NCBI RefSeq assembly: GCF_000022025.1 | Contig: NC_011886.1 | Location: 558,001-622,000, forward strand | Length of the DNA stretch: 64,000 bases | Direction: 5' to 3' | Source: Pseudarthrobacter chlorophenolicus A6 | GTDB lineage: Bacteria > Actinomycetota > Actinomycetes > Actinomycetales > Micrococcaceae | In this document: positions 37,942 through 46,275 of the stretch, piece by piece | How the letters are laid out: every line of letters begins with the position of its first letter | Numbering within the stretch: the stretch's first letter is position 1 | Notes under the pieces: model-generated | The model's input: only the letters and a program-made list of their open reading frames with translations | Database searches by the model: none | What the model was told of the DNA's origin: nothing | Position numbers and translations under genes: made by a program

Positions 37942-39075
37942 GTGGCGGCGCGGGACAGCCCGGACACCGGTCGGGGCACACGGCAAGGAAACCCGGAACC
38001 CGGCGGCAGCCACGTCCGGCCAGTGCTTCTCGGTTCCACAGCGGAACAGGTGGAGCGGTTTGCCCCCGGGCTGGCAGCGGTGGGCGGCGCAGCGGGGGAT
38101 GTGCCGGCGCTGCTTCAGCTCGCCGTCGCGGCAGGACGCTCCTGGCCTTTGCCGGGCGAAGGCCGGACTGCTCAGTTGTGGGAGCTGCTCGCTTCCGTAG
38201 CTGCCGTGGACGTCGCCGCCGCCCGGGTCTTTGAACCGCACCTGGACGCAGTGGCAATCCTGAAGCAGGCTTCGGCAATTGACGGCGCCGGCGAAGGCTC
38301 CTGGGGTGTCTTCGCAGCCGAAGGCCCGGGGCTCCGCCTTAGGGCTACAGCAGACGGCACCGGATACGTCCTGGACGGGTCGAAGCCCTGGTGTTCGCTG
38401 GCCGGGCAGCTTGACCACGCGGTCATCACCGCGCACACGGACGACGGCGGCCGGGCAGCGTTCGCCGTTGACCTCCGCCACGCCGGGGTTACGGCGGAGG
38501 AGCCGGAATGGATTGCCCGGGGACTTCGCGAGATCCCCAGCGGCACGGTGCACTTCGACCACGTACCTGCTGCGGCTGTGGGCGGCAGCGGCTGGTACCA
38601 CAGCCGCCCCGGTTTTGCGTGGGGCGGGATGGGAGTGGCGGCGTGCTGGCTCGGGGGAGCGGTGGGTGTTGCCCGCGACTTCCGGGACGGCCTGCGGAAG
38701 GCTGCCGAATCGGGCCGCGAGCCGGACCAGCTGGCGCTCGCTGCCCTTGGCGAGACGGACCGGATCATTGTTGCGGCACTGCAGTACCTGGCCAGGGCCG
38801 CCGAGCGGGTGGACGCCGCCGGATACGCCGCCGGAAACGCGGCCGGGAGCAGCAGCGGCTGGAGCGAGGCCCAGCGTGTCCGCGGAACTGTTGCCGCCGC
38901 CGTCGAACGCGTCCTCCAGCTGGTGACGGCCAACCGGGGCCCCGCACCACTGGCGTTCGACGCCGCGTACGCCAAACGGGTGGCGGACCTGGCGCTCTAT
39001 GTGAGGCAGCACCACGGGCACCGGGACGACGCCCAGTTAGGCTCCCTGACCCTGAAGGGTGATTGCCCATGGTGA
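37942..39075 (+). CDS. acyl-CoA dehydrogenase family protein
   Basis: 377 residues of FAD acyl-CoA dehydrogenase type: the middle domain has WGVFAAEGPG, GTGYVLDGSKPWCSLAG and DHAVITAHT, and the helical C-terminal domain follows from about residue 220. The first 25 residues are Gly/Arg-rich and may be outside the real start. The GTG start directly abuts the dps stop. The end overlaps the PIG-L fusion gene by 7 bp, so it belongs with the downstream cassette. Confidence 0.82.
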   Translation: MAARDSPDTGRGTRQGNPEPGGSHVRPVLLGSTAEQVERFAPGLAAVGGAAGDVPALLQLAVAAGRSWPLPGEGRTAQLWELLASVAAVDVAAARVFEPHLDAVAILKQASAIDGAGEGSWGVFAAEGPGLRLRATADGTGYVLDGSKPWCSLAGQLDHAVITAHTDDGGRAAFAVDLRHAGVTAEEPEWIARGLREIPSGTVHFDHVPAAAVGGSGWYHSRPGFAWGGMGVAACWLGGAVGVARDFRDGLRKAAESGREPDQLALAALGETDRIIVAALQYLARAAERVDAAGYAAGNAAGSSSGWSEAQRVRGTVAAAVERVLQLVTANRGPAPLAFDAAYAKRVADLALYVRQHHGHRDDAQLGSLTLKGDCPW

Positions 39076-40463
39076 CGTTCTCGCACGCGGACCTGGGCAC
39101 CGCCGAATCCGCCTGGGTGGCGGCCGGATTGTCTGCCGCCCCTGAGCTGCCCCTGGACAGCGGCGAGTTGGCCGCCCTGGGGTTTGTGGTCCTCGCCGCC
39201 CACCCCGACGACGAGACCCTGGGCGCGGGAGGGCTGGCAGCGAGCCTGCGGCAGCTGGGGGCGTCCGTTGAGGTGCTGCTCTGCACGGCTGGCGAGGGCT
39301 CCCACCCGGAGTCCGCAACCCATACTCCCGAACGCCTCGCCGCGGCCCGTCTGGAAGAGTTCGCGGCAGCCCTCACGGAGTTGGGACTGGAGGGCCGGTG
39401 GCGCTTCCTCGGCTTGCCGGACCGCGGACTGGGCCTGCACGCGGACGTCATCGCTGATTCGGTCCGGCAAGCCGCGGCCAAGGCAGCCGGCACCCCGGCG
39501 GAACACCGGGACGTGGTGATCGTTGCGCCGTACCGCGCCGACGGCCACGCCGACCACGACGCCCTGGGTGCCGTGGCGGCGGACGTTGCGGCGGAGGGCG
39601 GCCACGGCCTACTCGAATATCCCATCTGGTACTGGCACTGGGCCGGCCCGGACCATTCGGACTGGCGGGACTGGATGAGGTTCCACCTGGACCCGCCCGC
39701 CCGGCAAGCCAAGGACCGTGCCATGGCCGCGCACGCCACGCAGGTCCTGCCGCTGTCGCCTGCCCCCGGTGACGAAGCGCTGCTCAGCGAGGGCTTCCTG
39801 CAGCACTTCGCCAGGGGCTACGAGATGTTTGCCTGGACACCGCCGCGGAAACCGGCGGAACCATCGCATCGCAGCGGCGAGGCCACGGAGATTTTCGACC
39901 GCGTGCATCAGCGGACAGAGGACCCCTGGAATTACGGCTCCAGCTGGTACGAACAGCGCAAGCGTGCCCTGACGCTGGCGGCCCTGCCGGAGGCCACCTA
40001 CGCGGCAGGACTGGAAATCGGCTGCTCCATCGGCACCCTGACGGCGGACCTGGCACCCCGGTGCCGCAGCCTGCTTGCGGTGGATGCCAGCGGGGTGGCC
40101 GTGGAACAAGCCAGGCACCGGCTGGCGGCGGCACACCACGTCACCGTGGAACAGGCCGTGCTTCCGGCAGCCTGGCCGGCGGGCTCCTTCGACCTCATCG
40201 TGGTGTCCGAGGTGGGCTACTACCTGGCCCGCGATGAGCTTGCCGCCATGTGGGACCGGGTGGAGGCGGCCATGCAGCCCGGCGGGACACTGGTGCTCTG
40301 CCACTGGCGCCACCCGGTGGCAGGCTGGGAGCTTGACGGCGAATCCGTCCACGCTCTCGCCAGGGAACGGCTGGGCTGGCGCCAGGCAGGGATGTACAGG
40401 GAACGGGATTTCCTCCTGGAGGTCCTCGTGGCTCCCGGGCCGGCCGGGACGGCTCCGGCATGA
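39069..40463 (+). CDS. PIG-L deacetylase fused to NodS-like methyltransferase
   Basis: 464 residues, two enzymes in one chain. Residues about 38-250 are a PIG-L/LmbE zinc deacetylase with AAHPDDETLGAGG (H45, D47, D48) and the second metal motif DGHADHDALG; such enzymes remove acetyl from N-acetyl-amino sugars. Residues about 275-460 are a SAM methyltransferase with DPWNYGSSWYEQRKR, LEIGCSIGTLTADLA and VVSEVGYYL, close in pattern to NodS, which N-methylates the sugar amine in Nod-factor synthesis. The fusion implies sequential deacetylation and N-methylation of one amino-sugar substrate. GAAGGGTG lies upstream; coupled to both neighbours. Confidence 0.88.
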   Translation: MVTFSHADLGTAESAWVAAGLSAAPELPLDSGELAALGFVVLAAHPDDETLGAGGLAASLRQLGASVEVLLCTAGEGSHPESATHTPERLAAARLEEFAAALTELGLEGRWRFLGLPDRGLGLHADVIADSVRQAAAKAAGTPAEHRDVVIVAPYRADGHADHDALGAVAADVAAEGGHGLLEYPIWYWHWAGPDHSDWRDWMRFHLDPPARQAKDRAMAAHATQVLPLSPAPGDEALLSEGFLQHFARGYEMFAWTPPRKPAEPSHRSGEATEIFDRVHQRTEDPWNYGSSWYEQRKRALTLAALPEATYAAGLEIGCSIGTLTADLAPRCRSLLAVDASGVAVEQARHRLAAAHHVTVEQAVLPAAWPAGSFDLIVVSEVGYYLARDELAAMWDRVEAAMQPGGTLVLCHWRHPVAGWELDGESVHALARERLGWRQAGMYRERDFLLEVLVAPGPAGTAPA

Positions 40464-41212
40464 CGGCTTCAACCGGCCACCTTGTCAGCCATCTGGGCGT
40501 GGTTGTTCCCGCCCACAACGAAGAGCGGCACCTTGGCGCAGCGCTGGAGGCCGTGGGCACTGCCGCCGGCGTCCTGCAGGGGCAGCGCCCTGGACTGGGC
40601 GTCCGCGTGCTGGTGGTCCTGGACGCCTGCACCGACCTGTCGGCGTCAGTGGCTGGCCGGTTCGCTGCGGCAGATCCCCGGTTCAACGTCCTGCAAGCTG
40701 ATTTCCGCAGCGTGGGGCGGAGCAGGCGGGAAGGGAACCGTGCGGTCCTGGCCGAAGCCGGCGCCCTGGGTGTTCCCGAAAAGGAAATCTGGATTGCCAA
40801 CACCGACGCCGATTCCCGTGTTCCCGCCCACTGGCTTACCCGGCAACTGGAACTGGCTGAAGCCGGTGCGGACGCTGTGCTTGGCTCCGTGGAGCCCGAT
40901 TCCGACGGTATGGACACGGGGTTGCTGCAGCGGTGGCACGCCCGGCACCGCCTGCAGGACAACCACCACCACGTCTATGGCGCCAACCTGGGTGTCCGCG
41001 CGTCCGCCTACCTCGCAGCCGGCGGATTTCCGGCCACGGAATCCGGTGAGGACCGGAGCCTCGTCAGGAAACTGCGCAGCGGAGGCGCAGTGATCGCCGC
41101 TACCGACAGCAACCGCGTCATCACGTCCGGCCGGCTGGAGGCGCGTGCTCCCCGGGGCTTCGCCGGCTACCTCCTGGCCCTTGCCCTTGACCCGCGCGGC
41201 GCAGAGAGCTGA
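40460..41212 (+). CDS. glycosyltransferase family 2
   Basis: 250-residue GT-A transferase: VVVPAHNEERHL at the start, WIANTDADSRVP carrying the DXD-type nucleotide-sugar motif and ESGEDRSLVRKL as acceptor/base region. No membrane segment. ATGA overlap with the PIG-L/NodS-like fusion makes it part of the same cassette, presumably building the glycan that the fusion modifies. Confidence 0.88.
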   Translation: MTASTGHLVSHLGVVVPAHNEERHLGAALEAVGTAAGVLQGQRPGLGVRVLVVLDACTDLSASVAGRFAAADPRFNVLQADFRSVGRSRREGNRAVLAEAGALGVPEKEIWIANTDADSRVPAHWLTRQLELAEAGADAVLGSVEPDSDGMDTGLLQRWHARHRLQDNHHHVYGANLGVRASAYLAAGGFPATESGEDRSLVRKLRSGGAVIAATDSNRVITSGRLEARAPRGFAGYLLALALDPRGAES

Positions 41213-41235
41213 GCTGGGGCGGAAGAAACACGAAA

Positions 41236-41262
41236 GGGCTGCCACGGAGAACGTGGCAGCCC
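41236..41262. terminator. bidirectional hairpin terminator
   Basis: GGGCTGCCAC (41236-41245) pairs with GTGGCAGCCC (41253-41262) around a 7-base loop, between the convergent GT2 gene and the small gene at 41276. Confidence 0.8.
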
Positions 41263-41275
41263 GTTCGGTTGGCGG

Positions 41276-41533
41276 TCAGACCAGGTCCGGTGCGCTGGCA
41301 ATGATGTAGTCAGCTGCCGCAGGCCCGGTCATGGAGAGATTGTTGTTATCCGGATCGATGCCCTCCAGCTTCAGGGCTGCCCAGAGCTCTTCAGGCGGCT
41401 GGAGCTGGGCCTTATGGATGAGGCACCAGCTGGTGTACAGGCCGTAGAGTTCGTCGCGGCCGAGGCCGAGGCCGGGCTCCTTGGCCGGAACAACGGCTTC
41501 GGCAAGAAAGTCTTCAAAATGGTTGGCAGGCAT
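41276..41533 (-). CDS. small conserved-looking hypothetical protein
   Basis: 85 residues (MPANHFEDFLAEAVVPAKEP, then GRDELYGLYTSWCLIHKAQL). The aromatic helical middle looks like a compact folded domain, but I do not recognise the family. It has a terminator at its 3' end and a GAGCGG ribosome site. Confidence 0.65.
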   Translation of the reverse strand: MPANHFEDFLAEAVVPAKEPGLGLGRDELYGLYTSWCLIHKAQLQPPEELWAALKLEGIDPDNNNLSMTGPAAADYIIASAPDLV

Positions 41534-41855
41534 ATCCGCTCACAAAGTTTGACCGTGATTTCCGCCGTGTCTGCTTCAGCGGACCCCGACGGCAATTGAC
41601 CGGCAGGGTAAACATGAAGGTATTTCAGTACGAAGCAATTTGTCCAGTTATGCGAGGCTTTTCCGCCGCCGAATAACCAGGTCATGTGCTGTGCCTGTCC
41701 GGACGTGGATAATCCAGGGGGCCGACGGCGACTGGGGGGACTGGCCTCGGTCTCAGAAGAGGCCATCTCACCGCCGGCCCCGCTTAACCCCGGGCTTCTT
41801 GCACCCGGGAACTCTTCAGGACCTGATTAATCTTCCACCCATTTCGGGGTCCTGC
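41534..41855. other. 322-bp intergenic region without a recognised gene
   Basis: Lies between the start of the 41276 gene and the end of the YihY gene, both on the minus strand. It must hold the promoter of the former. I see only a weak 6-bp stem (AGGACC 41818-41823 / GGTCCT 41848-41853) that might terminate the YihY gene, and no coding pattern. Confidence 0.5.
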
Positions 41856-43064
41856 CTAGTGCCTTTGGTGTCCCCTGTCATCGTCTTCCGGCGTGCCGTG
41901 CGCGGCACGGTCGCGGACCTTGTCCCGGACCCGTTCCCGGTGCGGTTCGGAGGGCGCGTTTTCCCCGGCGTCCGTGGCCTGGGAGTCGCCGCTGCCCCCG
42001 TTTTCGGCGGCATACTTCTCACGCAGTTCGCGGCCGTGCCTGATGTCTTCCTCTTCCTGCGCCTGCAGCTTCTCACTCTTTTTCGTGTCGCGCGGGGGCA
42101 GCTGGATGGTTTCCTCGGCCTTGATGCCGGCCTGGAGCTGGCGGCCGCGTTCCGTCTCGGCGTCGAACTCGGCACCGAAGAGCAGCGACATGTTGAGGAT
42201 CCAAAGCCACAGCAGCATGACGATCACGCCGCCCAGGGCGCCGTAGGTCTTGTTGTAGTTGCCGAAGTTGCCCACATAGAAGCCAAATCCGAGGGAAGCC
42301 AACAGGAAAACCACCAGGGCGATGCCGGACCCCATGCTCATCCACTTGAACTTAGGCTGCTTGACGTTGGGTGTTGCGTAGTAGAGAACGGCGATGATGA
42401 CAATGATGAGCACCACCATCACGGGCCACTTGGCGATGTTCCACACCGCGAGGAAGACCCCACTGAGTCCAATGAAGCCCCCCACGGCTTCCGCCACGGG
42501 GCCGCTCAGGACCAGCATGCCGGCCAGGATGGCGATGATGACGATGGCGAGCAGCGTGACGGCCAGCATGGTGCCGCGCAGCTTAACGAAGGGACGCCCC
42601 TCGTCCACCTCATACACGCGGTTAAGGGCACGGCCGAACGCACCCACATACCCTGATGCCGACCACAGCGCGGTGCCAAGGCCGATTACCAGGGTGAATC
42701 CCGCCGCCGGTGCGTTGGCCAGGTCCTTCACAACCCCGCCGATGGTGTCCATAGTCTCGCCCGGGACAAATCCGCTGACGATCTGCAGGAGCGCATCGGT
42801 GGTCTTCTGCGGATCCCCGAACAGCCCGACCAGGGACACCAGAGCCAGGATTGCCGGGAACAATGACAGGACGGCGTAATAGGTCAGCGAAGCGGCGAGA
42901 TCGGGGCACTGGTCCTTGCTGAACTCGCGCAGTGTCTTCTTGGCGATGTACTTCCAGTTCGGCTTGTCCAGCTCCCTGGGGCTGTCAGGTTTCCTGGAGT
43001 CGTTCGGATCCGGTGCCTGACCAGCCTTCGCGGTACTGGTTTCGGATGCGTCATGAGTTGCCAT
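41856..43064 (-). CDS. YihY/BrkB family inner-membrane protein
   Basis: 402 residues: a polar N-terminus, six membrane segments (first after DQCPDLAASLTYYAVLSLFP, a signature of the family) and a highly charged C-terminal tail from about residue 305. Its role in the family is uncertain, probably envelope related. The start MATHDASETS has GAGAGGAC upstream. It follows the DUF3618 gene by 117 bp on the same strand. Confidence 0.88.
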   Translation of the reverse strand: MATHDASETSTAKAGQAPDPNDSRKPDSPRELDKPNWKYIAKKTLREFSKDQCPDLAASLTYYAVLSLFPAILALVSLVGLFGDPQKTTDALLQIVSGFVPGETMDTIGGVVKDLANAPAAGFTLVIGLGTALWSASGYVGAFGRALNRVYEVDEGRPFVKLRGTMLAVTLLAIVIIAILAGMLVLSGPVAEAVGGFIGLSGVFLAVWNIAKWPVMVVLIIVIIAVLYYATPNVKQPKFKWMSMGSGIALVVFLLASLGFGFYVGNFGNYNKTYGALGGVIVMLLWLWILNMSLLFGAEFDAETERGRQLQAGIKAEETIQLPPRDTKKSEKLQAQEEEDIRHGRELREKYAAENGGSGDSQATDAGENAPSEPHRERVRDKVRDRAAHGTPEDDDRGHQRH

Positions 43065-43181
43065 GGGGGGTGTCCTCTCGGTCAGGGGGGCCAACCGGAC
43101 AGGCCGGCACCGCGGGAGGGCGGGGCCGGCCTGTCGTGAAATGCAGTTGCCTACGGAATGACGTGCAGTTGCCGCGCCTGC

Positions 43182-43856
43182 CTAGGTGTTTTGGATGGTG
43201 TCTTTGGCGGTGGTGGCGCGGTCTTTGACGTCGGTGGCGGCGTCTTGGCTGTCGGTTTTGACGTGTTCGATGCCGTCGGTGGCGGTGGTTTTGACGTTGT
43301 CCATGGCGTGTTGGGCTGGTTCTTTGAGGTCCTGGACCATGCCTTTGGCGGCGTCGGTGAGTTCGGTGGTGAGGGGTTCGGCGGCGGTTTTGAGCTGGTC
43401 TGCTGCTTGGCGTTCTTTGTCGCTGGCGGGGATCAGGGAGGAGATCAGCATGCCTGCGCCGAAGGCGATGAGGCCGGCGGCGAGGGGGTTGCCCTGGGTT
43501 TTGGCTTTGACCCGGTCCGGTGTGGCGGCGACGGTGTGGCCGGCGTCGGAGAGGGTGGAGGCGACGTTGTCTTTGGCGTCGTGGAGGCTTTCGCCGGTGC
43601 TGTGCAGGGCGTTGGTGGTGTGTCCGGCACTGCTTTGTGCACCGTGGTGCAACGTGTCCTGCACTCGGGTGGTGGTGTGGTCTGCTGCTCCCATGATTTT
43701 CTCCTTTACCCCTGATACCGCGTCTTTGACCTTGTCGGTTTGGCGGTGGACGATGTTCGAGGGGGTGACTTTGTCGGCGACGGCGTCGACGTTGGTGCCG
43801 AGGCGTGCGCGGGTGGCTTCGATGTCTGCTCGGATTGCGTCGGGGTTCTCGCTCAT
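43182..43856 (-). CDS. DUF3618 membrane-associated stress protein
   Basis: 224 residues. The N-terminal MSENPDAIRADIEATRARLG defines DUF3618. A long amphipathic Ala/Thr/Asp/Lys region follows, with one hydrophobic segment (about 125-142, LAAGLIAFGAGMLISSLI), and a LEA-like repetitive tail (TATDGIEHVKTDSQDAAT). It overlaps the holin-like gene by 4 bases. Codons end almost only in C or A. Confidence 0.85.
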   Translation of the reverse strand: MSENPDAIRADIEATRARLGTNVDAVADKVTPSNIVHRQTDKVKDAVSGVKEKIMGAADHTTTRVQDTLHHGAQSSAGHTTNALHSTGESLHDAKDNVASTLSDAGHTVAATPDRVKAKTQGNPLAAGLIAFGAGMLISSLIPASDKERQAADQLKTAAEPLTTELTDAAKGMVQDLKEPAQHAMDNVKTTATDGIEHVKTDSQDAATDVKDRATTAKDTIQNT

Positions 43857-44281
43857 CGGTTTACCTCACCTGGTTTGAGGGTCGGGGGGATTTCGGCGAG
43901 GGTTTCGCCGGTTTGGGGCAGGCCCTTGATTTCTTTGAGGTTCTTGCGGCCGATGCTGGCCAGGATGGCGGCGGTGATGGCCCAGATGACGGCGACGATC
44001 ACGGCGGCCCAGCCCAGGGGCATGAAGGCGCCGAGGGCAAACATCAGGGCCAGGGACAGGAAGATCAGGACGAAGTGGCCTGCGACGCCGGCGCCGGCGA
44101 GCATGCCGCCGCCTTTGCCGGCGCGGGTGGCGGATTGTTTGAGTTCGGCTTTGGCGAGCTCGACTTCCTGGCGCATCAGGGTGGACAAGTCCCGGGTGAC
44201 ATCACCAAGGAGATCCCCCAGGGAGGCGTTGTCCGCCTTCTGATGCGCCACGTTCGGCGACTCAGGAATCTGGCTACTCAT
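43853..44281 (-). CDS. phage-holin-like (superfamily III) actinobacterial membrane protein
   Basis: 142 residues: helical N-terminus (LGDLLGDVTRDLSTLMRQEV, then ELAKAELKQ), two adjacent membrane segments (about 62-110) and a polar end. These holin_X proteins are cellular envelope proteins in actinobacteria, not phage genes; there is no phage context here. The ATG at 44281 shares a base with the stop of the upstream gene. Confidence 0.85.
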   Translation of the reverse strand: MSSQIPESPNVAHQKADNASLGDLLGDVTRDLSTLMRQEVELAKAELKQSATRAGKGGGMLAGAGVAGHFVLIFLSLALMFALGAFMPLGWAAVIVAVIWAITAAILASIGRKNLKEIKGLPQTGETLAEIPPTLKPGEVNR

Positions 44282-45291
44282 CACAACCTGCCGGACTCGC
44301 CGTCCGCGGACCGGTCGCGGGTGCGTGGGTCGTTGGCCAGGGGGTCATCCGCGAGCTCGCGGTCGTAGACGGGGTCTTCGGCGATCCTGTTTCCGGACCA
44401 AGGCTCTTCAACCAACTGGGGGCTGTCCAGCCCGCTGGCCGGGCGGGCAGGTTCCGGATATCCGCTGCCGGGAGCGCCGCCGTCGTACCCTGCCGTGGTG
44501 GTCGCCGGGCCGGGCAGCTGCACCGGCGGGGGCGGGACGGTACCGCCGGCCGGCGGGTAGGACTCGCTGAACTGGTCGCCATATCCGGTTCCCGAGTACT
44601 GGAGTCCGCCGGAGTGCCTGCCCGGGGTGCCGGACGTGCCGGTGCCGGAGGAAGCCTCGGGGGCGCCGGCCGTGAGGCTGCGCGTCAGCCGGCCGGCCAA
44701 GACGCCTGCGCCTGCCGCAAGCAGGAGGAATGTGCCGGGCTTGTTGCGGGCAAACCGCTGCACGTCGCCCAACAGGTCACCGGGTTCCCTGCTTTCCAGC
44801 CAAGAAGCGACGGAAGAGCTGCGCTCGGCCGCCTGCCGGATCAGGTCGCTCGCCACACCCTGTTGCTCCGGGGCGGTGGCCATGCTGTGCAGCTGGTCGG
44901 AAATATTCCGGATCCCCTGCGCGGCCTTCTGCTGCTGGGCACCTGCCTCGCTGGTGAGGCCGGTCTTCGCCTGGTTCATCAGGTCCTTGGCGTTGGTCTT
45001 TGCCTCGGCCGCGACGTTGGCGGCTTCTTCCTTCGCCGTATGCGCCACATCCTTGGCCGCGGAGGTTGCCTGGCCTGCCACATCCGAGGCCTCCGACCTT
45101 GCTGCGTCAGTCTTCGAACCGCCGGACGGATTGCCGGCTTGGTAACCGTCTGCCTGGTATCCGCCCGTCCCGGGTGCAGGCGTCTGTGGAGTTGTGGTGG
45201 TGGGGAACGTGGTTGCAGTCCGCTCGCTGGGAATTCCTGTATTGGCCGGGGGAACCGCGTTGGGGTCCTCAGGCCATTGGTTCTCTGTCAT
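44281..45291 (-). CDS. coiled-coil membrane protein with Pro/Gly-rich tail
   Basis: 336 residues: disordered Thr/Pro/Gly N-terminus with YQADGYQAG repeats, then a long Ala/Lys/Glu helix (KDVAHTAKEEAANVAAEAKT) like YtxH/LEA proteins. A single membrane segment follows near 205-222 (PGTFLLLAAGAGVLAGRL), with a Pro/Gly/Tyr-rich C-terminus. First gene of the minus-strand unit running to DUF3618. Start MTENQWPED. Function not known, probably envelope stress. Confidence 0.75.
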   Translation of the reverse strand: MTENQWPEDPNAVPPANTGIPSERTATTFPTTTTPQTPAPGTGGYQADGYQAGNPSGGSKTDAARSEASDVAGQATSAAKDVAHTAKEEAANVAAEAKTNAKDLMNQAKTGLTSEAGAQQQKAAQGIRNISDQLHSMATAPEQQGVASDLIRQAAERSSSVASWLESREPGDLLGDVQRFARNKPGTFLLLAAGAGVLAGRLTRSLTAGAPEASSGTGTSGTPGRHSGGLQYSGTGYGDQFSESYPPAGGTVPPPPVQLPGPATTTAGYDGGAPGSGYPEPARPASGLDSPQLVEEPWSGNRIAEDPVYDRELADDPLANDPRTRDRSADGESGRL

Positions 45292-45357
45292 CTTCCATCT
45301 CTCTTTCCAAGAAGGCCGGTTGTTGATCAAGAACCAGCAATACTGGCCGTAAAATGA

Positions 45358-45369
45358 TAAGCATGATTA
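45358..45369. promoter_or_regulatory. TAAGCATGATTA motif in divergent promoter region
   Basis: One mismatch from TAAGCATGCTTA. It is located between the divergent genes at 45291 and 45479. Confidence 0.45.
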
Positions 45370-45478
45370 CTAATGAAAGGTAAGTACCCTTCGTAAACGA
45401 GTTCTAACCGAACCCTGAATGTCAGCCGGACGGCGAGGGCCTGCCCGGTCACATCTGAAGTGGAAAGTGGTGGGTAGC

Positions 45479-46255
45479 GTGGAAACAGCTCCATGGATTT
45501 GGATAATCATTGCCGTCGTTGTGGTGTTACTGATTGTTGTCCTGCTGATGAGCGGGCGGCGCCGGAAGGCCGTCCAGGAAAAGCGCGAGCAGGAACACCG
45601 CGAAAAAGCGGCAGAAATCCGCAGGGAAGCGGAAACCAAGGAAATTGATGCCCGCGAGCGTGAGGCCAAGGCCGCCCGCGCACGCGCTGACGCCGAGCAG
45701 GCGCAGGTCAACGCCGCACGCCTTCGCCAGGAAGCCGATGAAAAGGCCCGTGAGGCAGGTTCGCTCCGCAACGAGGTTGCCGATCACACACGCAAGGCTG
45801 ACGAGATAGATCCCGATGTCACCACCGACGCCGGCCGGCGGGGCCGCAGGGCCGACGACGGCGCGCAGCGTACGCACCAGTCTGACGTGGCCAGCGGAAC
45901 AGCCGGCCACGCACACGATGAGCGCGTTCAGGACGGCCAGGCACACACAACCCATTCGCACGATGACCGGGCGTTCGGCGGCCAGGCTGCAACCGGCCGT
46001 GACAGTGCACGCGATGACCGGATCTACGGCGACCCGGTGTACGGCGACCACGCGGGGAGCAGCCGCGAGGCTGACTCGCCCGGGCCGGTGGCCGGGCAGG
46101 GCGCTCCCGGTGCCGACGGCGGGACCCTTGCTGATGAACGGCGCCCCGGCGAGCCGGATCCGCGCCTGGAACGGGACCGTCAGCCCGGCGGCGCCGTAGA
46201 CTCCGGCGCTGACCAGGCCCGGCGTGCGGAGCGTAATCCGCGCGACGGAATCTAG
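45479..46255 (+). CDS. single-pass membrane protein with charged coiled coil
   Basis: 258 residues: N-terminal membrane anchor WIWIIIAVVVVLLIVVLLM (about 6-24). A long Arg/Glu/Ala coiled coil (about 30-110, many EAK/RAR repeats) and a disordered His/Asp/Gly-rich tail follow. No enzyme motif. The GTG start is favoured by GTGGTGGG upstream; an earlier in-frame ATG at 45419 has no site. Divergent partner of the stress unit on the other strand. Confidence 0.7.
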   Translation: METAPWIWIIIAVVVVLLIVVLLMSGRRRKAVQEKREQEHREKAAEIRREAETKEIDAREREAKAARARADAEQAQVNAARLRQEADEKAREAGSLRNEVADHTRKADEIDPDVTTDAGRRGRRADDGAQRTHQSDVASGTAGHAHDERVQDGQAHTTHSHDDRAFGGQAATGRDSARDDRIYGDPVYGDHAGSSREADSPGPVAGQGAPGADGGTLADERRPGEPDPRLERDRQPGGAVDSGADQARRAERNPRDGI

Positions 46256-46275
46256 GCGCCGGGGAGCCGTCGCGA

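Noticed and set aside
43853..44281. Possible prophage remnant because of a holin-like protein
   Set aside because: Holin superfamily III proteins are cellular in actinobacteria. There are no lysin, tail, integrase or attachment sites nearby.
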